This document shows, piece after piece, positions 7,368-14,358 of a stretch of DNA of 27,097 nucleotides. The DNA is from DAOTUL01 sp034437435 (GTDB lineage Bacteria > Chloroflexota > Anaerolineae > Aggregatilineales > Phototrophicaceae): positions 1 to 27,097 of the forward strand of contig CAYQJO010000032.1 in assembly GCA_964417785.1 (NCBI GenBank). Reading direction: 5' to 3'. Numbering within the stretch: position 1 is the first letter of the stretch; every line of letters begins with the position of its first letter. Both the position numbers and the translations under genes were made by a program. The notes below the pieces were generated by a model. The model was not told the origin of the DNA. It worked only from the letters and a program-made list of their open reading frames with translations, and did not search any database.

Positions 7368-10175
7368 CTACTCCTCATCCTGGCCGCGACGGCGCTTGAG
7401 CAGGCGCGAGCCGATGTTGCCTTCCTCTGATGGTGTGGTGGGCTGATCCTGGGGTTTGACCGGCGTCTCACGCTGCTGGCGGCGTTCAGCCGTGTGGCTG
7501 CGCAGGCTGCCGATGGTGGTGGATGGTTGCCGGGTGGTGCGGGCGCGGTCACGCGCTTCGCGCAGTACAGAGATGCGCTCGTCCTCCGGTGCAGCGGTGC
7601 GACGGCGGCTGGCTAACCAGGTGCGCAGGCGGGCCAGATCGCTGCGGGTGATGAGCAGACGGCGCACAGCGATGTCGAAGGGCAGCAGGATCATGGCGGC
7701 GGCCAGCAGCCAGGGCCAGAGCGGCACCGAGGCGTTCTGAGCGTCGATATTGTGATCGAAGGCGGCAGCCGGTGTCTGCGACAAATCCTGACCGTCGGTC
7801 ATGGCTGCGACCGTCTCCAACACCGATTCGTCGTCTTCCCGAATCTGGTATTCGGGCGAATAGCTCATGACCCAGCCGGTTGTCTGGTTAAGTTCACCGC
7901 CGGTCACGCGCAGCAGATACGCGCCTTCGTCCTGGGGTAGGAAGGTGGCCTCATAGCGTCCGGGCGCGACCTGACGCAAATTGACCCGTTCGGCCTCGTT
8001 ACCGTGTACCACGCTGGCCTGAAGATCGAGACCGTTTAGAAAGCCACCATCGTCGTCGCGGGCATCTATGATGACACGAGCCAATTCGTCCTCCATGACC
8101 ACCTGGGTTTCCAGGTTATTCGATGCGCCTTCGGTAATGGTCCAGCGGACAGCCTGACTCCAGAAGGTGCCGAATTGATCCCATGAGACCCAGTTCTGCG
8201 CCCAGCGTCCGGTGGCATCGCTGGTGAAGGCGACGCTGCGTCCCAGACCGTACTGCCATGCCGCCAGAACCGGATCGTTGAAGGGTTCTGGTCCGCGCAG
8301 GATGATCTGCGAAGCGGTGCGCGGGGTGGCGGCGACATATCCTTCCAGCGAGGGCAGTGCCGGGATATTCTGCATGATCGGGTGGTTGGCGGATAGTGTC
8401 GGTGCGAATTCACCTTCCTGGATGTAGGAGCGGGTCGCCAACACGGTTTCCAGAGTGAAAATGGTCGGGATGCTGGCGGGATCGACCACGTTATGGTAGT
8501 TACCACCGCCAACATCGGCCATACGCTGCATGAATTCCGCCGGAAACGATCCGATGGAGATGATGGAGGTCGTCACCTCTTCATCGCGGTTGAGTTCGGC
8601 AGAGAGTTCTACCAGTCCGCCGGGATCGGCACCACCGTCGGTCAGGAGGATAATATGCTTGAGTTCGGATGGCTCCTGGACGATGGTGTTGGCGACCAGT
8701 CGCATCCCGGCCATGATGCTGGTGCCGCCACCGGGACGCAGCGTGGCGACACGGCGCTGCAAACCGTCGCGGTCGAAGGCATTCTGGAACTCGGCCACCC
8801 AGTAGGAATTGTTATCAAATGAGACCACCCCGGCGCGGTCGGTCGGTTGCAGCAGATCGACGGAGCGGATGATGGCTTCTTTCGCCAGGTCCAGGTTGGA
8901 GACACCGCTGCTGCCGGTCGCGCCCATACTGCCGGAACGGTCGATGACATAGGCGATGGTCAACTGGGGCATACGCTCCTGGTCACGGATGCGCATTTCC
9001 ACTGGTAGGGCGTCTTCCAGCGGAGTCTGGAAATAACCGCCGGGGCCGTAAGCATTGGGGCCGCCGACTACCACCAGACCGCCGCCAAGATCGCTGACGT
9101 AGCTTTCGACGACGGACATGCTCTGTGTGGCGAGTGTGGTGGCATTGACATTGACTAAAACGACACTCTCATAAGGGGCCAATCCGGTTGTGCTGGGGGG
9201 TAGATCGGTCGGGGAGATACGGTCCACCTGAATGCCGCTGTCGGTGAGGGCCAGGACAATCTGGGTGGTTTCCTCCGCTGTGCCGACCACCAGGACACGC
9301 GGTGCGCCCTCCACGCGGGTGAACGCGCCCAGGCTGTTATTTTGATAGAAACCGTCATCGCCGGACGGTTCGACCTGGACCTGGAAATCGGTAAAGCCAG
9401 ATCCGCCGCTTTGCAGCCGCAGGGTATAACTGTTGGTTCCCTGGCGCAGGTCCACATTCTGCTGGTTTACGATGTCACCGGCAGACAGCACCGTGACAAC
9501 GGCAGGCGTGTCTGTCTCGGAAGTGATGGTCATCGTGAGATCGAATTCCTGGAATTCATCCAGCGTGGTCGGGACAGTCACATCCTGTAGCTGGATTTCC
9601 GGCCCAATGTCACGGATATAGGGAACATAGCTGATCTCAACTCTGGCGGCGGCAGCCAGTTCGGCAGCACCGTCGGTGTTGCCGACGGTCGCCAATCCGT
9701 CGCTGAGAACGACCATACGGCGGGCGGTATCGTCGGGGAAGAGGGCCAGTCCCAGGCGGATCGCGGCGGCCAGATTGGTGTTGCCCGATTGCGGTGTCAC
9801 ACGGATGGGACTCAGTTCGCGGGTGCTGCTGAGTGAACGAGCGACCTGGGCATCAGCACCGAATGCGACAATCCCGGCCAGGTCATCAGGCTGCATTTCC
9901 GGCAGTGCTTCACGGATATAATCGAAGGCGCTCTCCTGGGCGGTGGTCGCCATGCTGTCGGATACATCGACCAGAAACACCACCGCCAGCCGGTCGGCAG
10001 AGCGCACGACCTGTGTTCCGGCCAGCGCGAGCACCAGCAGCAGCACGATCACCGTGCGCAGGATCAGGCTGGCGCTGTCACGTTGCCGCCGGAAGCGGTT
10101 GTGCGGCCAGCCAAGATAGATAATCAGGGGGATGGTTAACAGTAAAACCAGAGCGACGGGTGTCGTAATCGTCAT
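7368..10175 (-). CDS. Membrane protein with two VWA domains and a GATase-like domain
   Basis: Order of parts: membrane segments at about 5-22 and 36-54; a first VWA domain at about 62-190 with MIDAS residues D70-V-S72-D-S74, T133 and D159; a beta-rich segment at 195-290; a GATase1-like Rossmann segment at about 291-395 (RVLVVGTAEETT..., GGGLVVVGGPNAYGPGG); a second VWA at about 405-580 with D412-R-S414-G-S416, T485 and D513; a beta-sandwich region; a C-terminal membrane helix at about 818-838; and a basic cytoplasmic tail of about 95 residues. Both MIDAS sites look intact, so both may bind metal-dependent protein ligands. The layout resembles BatA-like aerotolerance proteins and large VWA proteins of Chloroflexota and Planctomycetes. 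The bulk should lie outside the membrane. No clear ribosome site precedes the ATG. Its function is unknown; scaffold or adhesion roles are inference. Confidence 0.85.
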   Translation of the reverse strand: MTITTPVALVLLLTIPLIIYLGWPHNRFRRQRDSASLILRTVIVLLLVLALAGTQVVRSADRLAVVFLVDVSDSMATTAQESAFDYIREALPEMQPDDLAGIVAFGADAQVARSLSSTRELSPIRVTPQSGNTNLAAAIRLGLALFPDDTARRMVVLSDGLATVGNTDGAAELAAAARVEISYVPYIRDIGPEIQLQDVTVPTTLDEFQEFDLTMTITSETDTPAVVTVLSAGDIVNQQNVDLRQGTNSYTLRLQSGGSGFTDFQVQVEPSGDDGFYQNNSLGAFTRVEGAPRVLVVGTAEETTQIVLALTDSGIQVDRISPTDLPPSTTGLAPYESVVLVNVNATTLATQSMSVVESYVSDLGGGLVVVGGPNAYGPGGYFQTPLEDALPVEMRIRDQERMPQLTIAYVIDRSGSMGATGSSGVSNLDLAKEAIIRSVDLLQPTDRAGVVSFDNNSYWVAEFQNAFDRDGLQRRVATLRPGGGTSIMAGMRLVANTIVQEPSELKHIILLTDGGADPGGLVELSAELNRDEEVTTSIISIGSFPAEFMQRMADVGGGNYHNVVDPASIPTIFTLETVLATRSYIQEGEFAPTLSANHPIMQNIPALPSLEGYVAATPRTASQIILRGPEPFNDPVLAAWQYGLGRSVAFTSDATGRWAQNWVSWDQFGTFWSQAVRWTITEGASNNLETQVVMEDELARVIIDARDDDGGFLNGLDLQASVVHGNEAERVNLRQVAPGRYEATFLPQDEGAYLLRVTGGELNQTTGWVMSYSPEYQIREDDESVLETVAAMTDGQDLSQTPAAAFDHNIDAQNASVPLWPWLLAAAMILLPFDIAVRRLLITRSDLARLRTWLASRRRTAAPEDERISVLREARDRARTTRQPSTTIGSLRSHTAERRQQRETPVKPQDQPTTPSEEGNIGSRLLKRRRGQDEE

Positions 10176-10208
10176 GAATTATACCAGAATCTCGTTATTT
10201 CCCAGATG

Positions 10209-10217
10209 ATTGTATCA
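10209..10217 (-). promoter_or_regulatory. Possible extended -10 promoter of the VWA gene
   Basis: On the minus strand TACAAT (10209-10214) is preceded by CTGA, giving a TGn extended -10 element. No good -35 is seen at 17 bases. The start site would be near 10202, about 27 bases before the ATG at 10175. Confidence 0.3.
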
Positions 10218-10255
10218 GTTTATCGCGGTTAATTACACGATCATCCTGCGCGAAG

Positions 10256-10286
10256 TTGACACCGTTGACGCGGTACATGGTATAAT
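10256..10286 (+). promoter_or_regulatory. Predicted promoter of the SdrD-B/Cna-B-like gene
   Basis: A consensus -35 TTGACA (10256-10261) is followed by a consensus -10 TATAAT (10281-10286), which also has the extended TGG element directly before it. The spacer of 19 bases is long. The start site would be near 10293, leaving a leader of about 30 bases. Confidence 0.65.
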
Positions 10287-10322
10287 CCGCGCAGTTTTTA
10301 TTGATTATGGACGGCATGGCGC

Positions 10323-10913
10323 ATGAACGTTTTACACCGCATCCTGTTGACTCTGATCGCATTGAGCGGACTGGTTCTTACCACCACTGCCCAGAGTGAC
10401 GGTCAATTTTGTATGCGGGCCTATGAGGACCGCAACGCCAACGGGGAGCGCGATCCGGGAGAACCGCTGATTACCCAGGATGTCGGCGCGTCTCTCCAGG
10501 ATGCCAGAGGTGTGATTATCGCGTCACGGCGGCTGGCGGAGTCGCCTACCGGAGCGCAGGGTGTTTTGTGCTTCCAGAACCTTGCCGGGGGACAGTACAC
10601 CATGACCGTGACCAGCGCACGCTACGACGCCACCAGCGAGGATACCATGACCGTCATGATGACGGGCGACAGTCTGCCAGTAGTCTTTGAATATGGTGGT
10701 CAGTTGGCTTACCAGCCGGATCGTGACAGCGACGAGACCGAGGTGGACCGGGAAGAAGCGCTGGAACGGCTGGGATTTGCGGCAGTTGGTGCCTTCGGGG
10801 CTATGCTGATTTCCGCGCTTGTGGGGTTGGTGGTTTATGTGATTCTGCTGCGGCGTGTGCGTCGTCGTTTTGACACCACCGCCAGCCAGGAATTCGACCG
10901 CACGCTGACCTGA
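10323..10913 (+). CDS. Membrane-anchored SdrD-B/Cna-B-like surface protein
   Basis: The protein has a signal peptide (about 1-23, ending LTTTAQS), one beta-sandwich domain at about 26-125, a charged linker, a membrane helix at about 151-176 and a basic cytoplasmic tail (RRVRRRF). The segment YEDRNANGERDPGEP at 34-48 is the Ca-binding-type turn seen at the start of SdrD-B and related Cna-B domains, and FQNLAGGQYTMTV at 84-96 is the typical later strand pair. C30 and C83 could form a disulphide. With a single domain and a C-terminal helix but no LPxTG motif, it is tethered to the cytoplasmic membrane with the domain outside. It diverges from the VWA membrane protein, and VWA and Cna-B domains often serve in surface assemblies, so a shared envelope role is possible. 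That link is inference. The ribosome site is weak. Confidence 0.75.
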   Translation: MNVLHRILLTLIALSGLVLTTTAQSDGQFCMRAYEDRNANGERDPGEPLITQDVGASLQDARGVIIASRRLAESPTGAQGVLCFQNLAGGQYTMTVTSARYDATSEDTMTVMMTGDSLPVVFEYGGQLAYQPDRDSDETEVDREEALERLGFAAVGAFGAMLISALVGLVVYVILLRRVRRRFDTTASQEFDRTLT

Positions 10914-10919
10914 TTTAGC

Positions 10920-10968
10920 CTGTCATCAGCCATTCATGACAGCGATATGACGATTTATGACATATTAG
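10920..10968 (+). promoter_or_regulatory. Helically phased ATGAC repeats, Pho-box-like
   Basis: ATGAC occurs at 10936, 10947 and 10957, that is at 11- and 10-base steps. Read on the minus strand, these are tandem units of the form xTGTCAT/CGTCAT/CTGTCAT, close to the 11-base repeat of PhoB boxes (CTGTCAT units). A further CTGTCAT on the plus strand at 10920-10926 makes a 7-bp inverted repeat with 10936-10942. The array lies upstream of a likely -10 box TAAAAT (11001-11006) that has no good -35, as expected for an activator-dependent promoter of an OmpR/PhoB-family regulator. The regulator is inferred from repeat form only. Confidence 0.4.
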
Positions 10969-11034
10969 ACTGTCTGATCCACTGACTTTTTTGGCACGAT
11001 TAAAATGTCAGGAAAGTTGGTTGAAGGAATGAGT

Positions 11035-11307
11035 ATGATGTATGTGAAAGTCAATCGGGATGTCTGTCCGGCCAATCTGGCTTTTTGCGAACGGTGTTTC
11101 GGCAAGTTTTTGCTCCACCCGATGGGTTATGAGCGGCGCTGCTTTGAGGCCCTGGTTGACGATGGGCGTGAGATCCTCTCGATTGATCTCAAGACCAACG
11201 GTCACGAAGTCACACTGGAATTGGACGAAGAACAGCGGGAGTTGATTGCACGTGAAGGTTGGGCTTATTTCGTGGATTTTGCCGTCCCTATGTACCGCGA
11301 GACGTAG
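11035..11307 (+). CDS. Small cysteine-containing protein of unknown function
   Basis: I do not recognise this protein. The open frame begins at 11005, but GAAGG at 11023-11027 points to the ATG at 11035 (7 bases away) or 11038 (10 bases away), giving about 90 residues. The N-terminal half holds a Cys set in RDVCPANLAFCERCFGKF, followed by a fourth Cys in ERRCFEAL: the pattern C-x7-C-x2-C and then a more distant Cys could bind a metal. The second half is acidic and strand-rich (ILSIDLKTNGHEVTLELDEEQRELIAREGW), with no signal peptide or membrane segment, so it should be cytoplasmic. It stands alone, with a phased repeat array upstream and a hairpin downstream. Zinc or iron binding is inference from the Cys spacing. 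Confidence 0.65.
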   Translation: MMYVKVNRDVCPANLAFCERCFGKFLLHPMGYERRCFEALVDDGREILSIDLKTNGHEVTLELDEEQRELIAREGWAYFVDFAVPMYRET

Positions 11308-11314
11308 GAAAACC

Positions 11315-11342
11315 AAAAGCGCACCCATAAAGGATGCGCTTT
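11315..11342 (-). terminator. Terminator of the 50-codon gene, probably used from both sides
   Basis: The stem AAAGCGCA (11316-11323) with TGCGCTTT (11335-11342) extends in minus-strand RNA by a G-U and two G-C pairs to 11 bp around a five-base loop, followed by TTTTGG and TTTT. In plus-strand RNA the extension has a C-A mismatch, but T-rich sequence follows too. It separates two converging small genes. Confidence 0.75.
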
Positions 11343-11357
11343 ACCTATTTTCTATTT

Positions 11358-11510
11358 TTAGCGGACGTTCCGCTTATTGAGGAGGCCCGAAATTCCGAAA
11401 ATACGGAGTTTTTCCGAAGCTTCCTTACGGTCCTTTGAGCGCTGGTTTTCTTGCAGTTTGCCCAGACGCTGCTCGTACTCGAGCTTGGCATCATACCAAT
11501 CAAAGTTCAT
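11358..11510 (-). CDS. Small basic 50-residue protein, unknown
   Basis: This small gene reads MNFDWYDAKLEYEQRLGKLQ and continues to 50 residues ending LLNKRNVR. It is supported by a strong ribosome site GGAAGGAGA about eight bases before the ATG at 11510, a predicted promoter just upstream and a terminator just downstream, so it looks like a complete one-gene unit. The first 35 residues are charged and predicted helical (YEQRLGKLQENQRSKDRKEASEKLRIF), possibly a short coiled coil or a nucleic-acid or ribosome-binding helix; the tail is basic. No Cys and no membrane segment. I cannot name a family. Confidence 0.7.
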   Translation of the reverse strand: MNFDWYDAKLEYEQRLGKLQENQRSKDRKEASEKLRIFGISGLLNKRNVR

Positions 11511-11546
11511 AGCGTGATCTCCTTCCATTTGTACGCTACTCTTGCG

Positions 11547-11576
11547 AGTATAAACAACACCATTATTTTGTGTCAG
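11547..11576 (-). promoter_or_regulatory. Predicted promoter of the 50-codon gene
   Basis: On the minus strand -35 CTGACA (11571-11576) and -10 TATACT (11547-11552) are 18 bases apart. The start site near 11540 gives a leader of about 30 bases that carries GGAAGGAGA before the ATG. The rest of the 11511-11705 gap holds this promoter and the hairpin after eda; I see no other gene in it. Confidence 0.6.
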
Positions 11577-11674
11577 GAAGTTTTGATCACTACGATTTAC
11601 AGACTATCACACTTATAGGGTCCCTGTAAAGTGGGTTAACAAACATCTAACATGTTCTTATTCTTGCTCAAAGC

Positions 11675-11698
11675 TGGGCCACGATGCTCGCGGCCCCA
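11675..11698 (-). terminator. Hairpin after eda (3' end of the kduD-kdgK-eda operon)
   Basis: Minus-strand RNA can form TGGG, a bulged G, then CCGCGA paired with TCGTGGCCCA around a three-base loop, eight bases after the eda stop. Stem pairing is strong, but the bases that follow (GCTTTGAGC) are not a U tract. It may end or protect the transcript rather than be a classic intrinsic terminator. Confidence 0.5.
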
Positions 11699-11705
11699 CA
11701 AAATC

Positions 11706-12377
11706 TTATGACTTGTACTGCTGAATCCAGCCGAGGACGTTTTGGGCCTTCTCGGTGATGCTGGCATAGTCACCGGAGGTAATGGCGTCTTTTGTGACCA
11801 GTTTGGACCCCATGCCGACGGCGGTCACCCCGGCCTCGAACCAGCCCTTGATGCTCTCCTCAGTCGCGTCCACGCCTCCGGTGGGCATGATGCGCGTCCA
11901 GGGACACGGGGCTTTAATCGCTTTGACGAAACCCGGGCCACCGACCGACGAACCAGGAAAGATTTTGCAAATCTCCACGCCCAGTTCTTCCGCCTGTGAA
12001 ATCTCGCTCAGGGTGCCGCAGCCGGGCATATAGGCGATTTTGCGCCGGTTACAGACTTTCGCCACATCGGGGTTGAGGACCGGACCGACGACGAAATCTG
12101 CACCGTTGGCGATGTACATGGCGGCGGTCGGCCCATCGACCACCGAACCTACACCAAGAACCAGTTCCGGTGCTGCCGAAGCGTAGTGCTTGCGCAGCTC
12201 GGTGAAGACATGGATGGCGAAATCGCCACGATTGGTGAACTCGATGGTGCGGACTCCACCCGCCACACAGGCGTCAATGATCTTCTTACTGGTCTCAATA
12301 TCGCCGTTATAGAAAACGGGAACCAGCCCCGTCTCCACCATGGTGTTGAGGACGTGCAAACGTGTATGCAGTGCCAT
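11706..12377 (-). CDS. eda: 2-dehydro-3-deoxyphosphogluconate (KDPG) aldolase
   Basis: This class I aldolase splits 2-keto-3-deoxy-6-phosphogluconate into pyruvate and glyceraldehyde 3-phosphate. Residues fitting the KDPG/KHG aldolase family are Glu46 and Arg50 in TIEFTNRG, a phosphate-binding GVGSVVDG segment at 75-82, and the Schiff-base Lys138 in EICKIFPGSSVGG. The phosphate loop continues in IMPTGGVDA. At 223 residues it is a single-domain trimeric-type Eda. AAAGGAGAAA lies upstream of the ATG at 12377. It is the last gene of the kduD-kdgK-eda operon, 14 bases after kdgK, so kinase product is passed straight to the aldolase step. A KHG or 6-phospho-galactonate variant activity cannot be excluded from sequence alone. 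Confidence 0.93.
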   Translation of the reverse strand: MALHTRLHVLNTMVETGLVPVFYNGDIETSKKIIDACVAGGVRTIEFTNRGDFAIHVFTELRKHYASAAPELVLGVGSVVDGPTAAMYIANGADFVVGPVLNPDVAKVCNRRKIAYMPGCGTLSEISQAEELGVEICKIFPGSSVGGPGFVKAIKAPCPWTRIMPTGGVDATEESIKGWFEAGVTAVGMGSKLVTKDAITSGDYASITEKAQNVLGWIQQYKS

Positions 12378-12391
12378 TGGTCGTTTCTCCT

Positions 12392-13423
12392 TTAGCGGGA
12401 CACGCGCCCGGAGGCGTCGCCACCCATGAGCTTGGTAACCTCATCAACGGTAACGAGGTTGAAATCGCCAAAGATGGAATGCTTGAGCGCCGAGGCCGCG
12501 ATGGCGAAATTGAGCGCCTGCTGCCGGTCGTCATAGGTCCGCAGGCCATAGATCAGGCCGCCCATAAACGAGTCGCCGCCGCCCACGCGGTCCACCATAT
12601 GGGTGACATCGTACTGGGAGCCGGTGTAGAAGGTGCCGTCATCCCACAGAACCGCCGACCAGGTGTTGTGGCTGGCGGAGATCGACCCACGCAGGGTAAT
12701 GGCGATGGTCTTGAGGTCGCTGAATTTCTTATTGAGTTCTTCGCAGACGTAGAGATACTTGTCGGCTTCGACTTTACCGGCGGTTACGTCGGTGTCGGGA
12801 GCCTTGATGCCGAACACCATCTCGGCGTCCTCTTCGTTGCCGATGGCGACGTCGGTGTGAGCCACCAGATCGGGCATAACCTCACCGGGTGTCTTACCCC
12901 ATTTCCACAGTTTCTTGCGATAGTTCAGGTCACAGGAGACAGTGACGCCCGCCGCTTTGGCCGCTTTGACTGCTTCCAGGCAGACCGCCGCCGTGCCTTC
13001 GGAGATGGCCGGGGTGATGCCGGTCCAGTGGAACCAGTTGGCATCGGCAAAAATCGCTTTCCAGTCCACCATGCCCGGTTCAATCTCGGAAATGGCGGAA
13101 TGCGCACGGTCATAGACAACCTTGCTGCCGCGCATCATGCTGCCCATTTCCAGGAAGTAAATGCCGATCCGGTCGCCGCCGGAGACGATTTTGTCCACAC
13201 CGACGTTATACTGGCGCAGGAACATCTTGGCGGCCTCGCCCAGATCGTTATCGGGCAGGCGGGTGACAAAATCCACCGGCATGCCATAATTCGCCAGCGA
13301 GACGGCCACATTGGACTCGCCGCCGCCGTAAATCACGTCAAAAATGCGGGCCTGCCCGAAACGCTGGTAGCCGGGCGGCGACAGCCGCATCATGATCTCA
13401 CCAAAAGTCACAACTTTTTTCAT
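12392..13423 (-). CDS. kdgK: 2-keto-3-deoxygluconate kinase (PfkB family)
   Basis: The protein belongs to the ribokinase/PfkB sugar kinases: it has the N-terminal VTFGEIMMRLSPP strand, the sugar-side GGGESNVAVSLANYG glycine motif at about 33-47 and the second signature DRVGGGDSFMGGLIYG, with catalytic-base Asp284 and the anion-hole glycines 281-283. Context makes KDG the likely substrate: kduD lies upstream and eda downstream. The start ATG at 13423 is chosen because GAAAGGA lies seven bases upstream; a TTG two codons earlier is too near that site. The N-terminus then reads MKKVVTFGE. At 343 residues the length is normal, with a lid region containing YDRAHSA, typical of KDG kinases. Function as 5-dehydro-2-deoxygluconokinase is a less likely alternative. 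Confidence 0.9.
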   Translation of the reverse strand: MKKVVTFGEIMMRLSPPGYQRFGQARIFDVIYGGGESNVAVSLANYGMPVDFVTRLPDNDLGEAAKMFLRQYNVGVDKIVSGGDRIGIYFLEMGSMMRGSKVVYDRAHSAISEIEPGMVDWKAIFADANWFHWTGITPAISEGTAAVCLEAVKAAKAAGVTVSCDLNYRKKLWKWGKTPGEVMPDLVAHTDVAIGNEEDAEMVFGIKAPDTDVTAGKVEADKYLYVCEELNKKFSDLKTIAITLRGSISASHNTWSAVLWDDGTFYTGSQYDVTHMVDRVGGGDSFMGGLIYGLRTYDDRQQALNFAIAASALKHSIFGDFNLVTVDEVTKLMGGDASGRVSR

Positions 13424-13452
13424 TTGCAATTCCTTTCAGCTAAAGAGGGTGT

Positions 13453-14223
13453 TTAACGGGCGAGCCAGGCACCATCAACCGGGATGGTCGCGCCGTGCAT
13501 ATAGTTGGACGCTTCTGATGCCAGAAATACGGCAATACCCTGGAGGTCTTCCGGCGCACCCCAGCCTCCGGCAGGGATACGAGCAACGATAGCCGCGTTC
13601 CGTTCTTTATCGGCGCGGAGCGGGGCCGTATTGTCGGTTGCCATATAGCCGGGTGCGATACCGTTGACATTGATGCCTTTGGCGGCCCATTCGTTCGCCA
13701 TAGCGCGAGTCAGGCCCATGACGCCGTGCTTCGACGCAGTATAAGCCGGGACGGTGATACCGCCCTGATAAGACAGCATGGAGGCAACATGGATGATCTT
13801 GCCGCCGCCCTGTTCCATCATCACTTTGGCCGCAGCCTGAGACAGAAAGAAGATTTTCTTCAGATTGACTTCGAGAACATCGTCCCAGTCGGTTTCACTG
13901 AACTCGACAGCCGGTGAACGGCGGATAATACCGGCATTGTTGATGAGAATATCCAAACGGCCCAGTTCACCGACTGTACGCTGGACGTAGCCCTCCAGAT
14001 CGCTGACGCTGGCGATGCGCAGATCGGCCTGAATCTGGATGAACCGGCGTCCGGTGGCTTCGACCATCCGGCGGCTTTCGCTAACGTCCTCGGAGGATGC
14101 CAGTCCGGCGATGTCGGCACCGGCTTCTGCCAGACCGACAGCCATAGCCTGCCCCAATCCCCGGCTGACTCCGGTCACCAGTGCGACTTTTCCTTCCAAA
14201 TTGAATTTATCAAGTATGCCCAT
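13453..14223 (-). CDS. kduD: 2-dehydro-3-deoxy-D-gluconate 5-dehydrogenase (SDR)
   Basis: This short-chain dehydrogenase interconverts 2,5-diketo-3-deoxygluconate and 2-keto-3-deoxygluconate with NAD(H). It has the cofactor motif TGVSRGLG (17-24), NNAG at 95-98, Asn120, and the catalytic Ser148, Tyr161 and Lys165 (YTASK). Long stretches match my memory of enterobacterial KduD: ASMLSYQGGI, TRAMANEWA, INVNGIAPGYMATDNT, RIPAG.WG and the VDGAWLAR end. At 256 residues it is full length. GAAGGA is about 11 bases before the ATG. It is the first gene of an operon with kdgK (29-base gap) and eda. The isomerase kduI is not in the window, so unsaturated-uronate input must be completed elsewhere. Confidence 0.9.
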   Translation of the reverse strand: MGILDKFNLEGKVALVTGVSRGLGQAMAVGLAEAGADIAGLASSEDVSESRRMVEATGRRFIQIQADLRIASVSDLEGYVQRTVGELGRLDILINNAGIIRRSPAVEFSETDWDDVLEVNLKKIFFLSQAAAKVMMEQGGGKIIHVASMLSYQGGITVPAYTASKHGVMGLTRAMANEWAAKGINVNGIAPGYMATDNTAPLRADKERNAAIVARIPAGGWGAPEDLQGIAVFLASEASNYMHGATIPVDGAWLAR

Positions 14224-14255
14224 GAGCGTGCATTCCTTCTGTGTCGTTTATGTCT

Positions 14256-14274
14256 ATTATGACGCACATTGCGT
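14256..14274 (-). promoter_or_regulatory. Predicted -10 box and operator-like palindrome before kduD
   Basis: On the minus strand CATAAT (14256-14261) is a likely -10 box. Directly upstream lies the palindrome ACGCA-CAT-TGCGT (14262-14274), which would sit in the spacer between the -10 and -35. No strong -35 is visible. A repressor bound here would block transcription of the uronate operon; the regulator is unknown. Confidence 0.4.
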
Positions 14275-14324
14275 TGTTTCACCAGTACGAACGGATGACG
14301 ACCATAGGGGATGCGCCATGAGGC

Positions 14325-14351
14325 AAAACCGCCCACAAAATATGGGCGGTT
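14325..14351 (-). terminator. Terminator of the first TPR-like gene
   Basis: A 9-bp stem AACCGCCCA/TGGGCGGTT (14327-14335 with 14343-14351) around a seven-base loop ends in TTTTG on the minus strand, seven bases after the stop codon at 14359. Confidence 0.8.
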
Positions 14352-14358
14352 CGTTCGC

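Noticed and set aside
10178..10183. Consensus TATAAT three bases before the VWA gene ATG on the minus strand
   Set aside because: Transcription from it would begin after the A of the ATG, so it cannot serve this start; no later in-frame Met fits the first membrane segment.
10990..11005. TGGCACG resembling a sigma-54 -24 element
   Set aside because: No TTGC-type -12 element at the required distance.
12362..13456. Long 364-codon plus-strand frame opposite kdgK
   Set aside because: It is the mirror of a well-supported PfkB kinase gene; its protein has no recognisable domain and no ribosome site.
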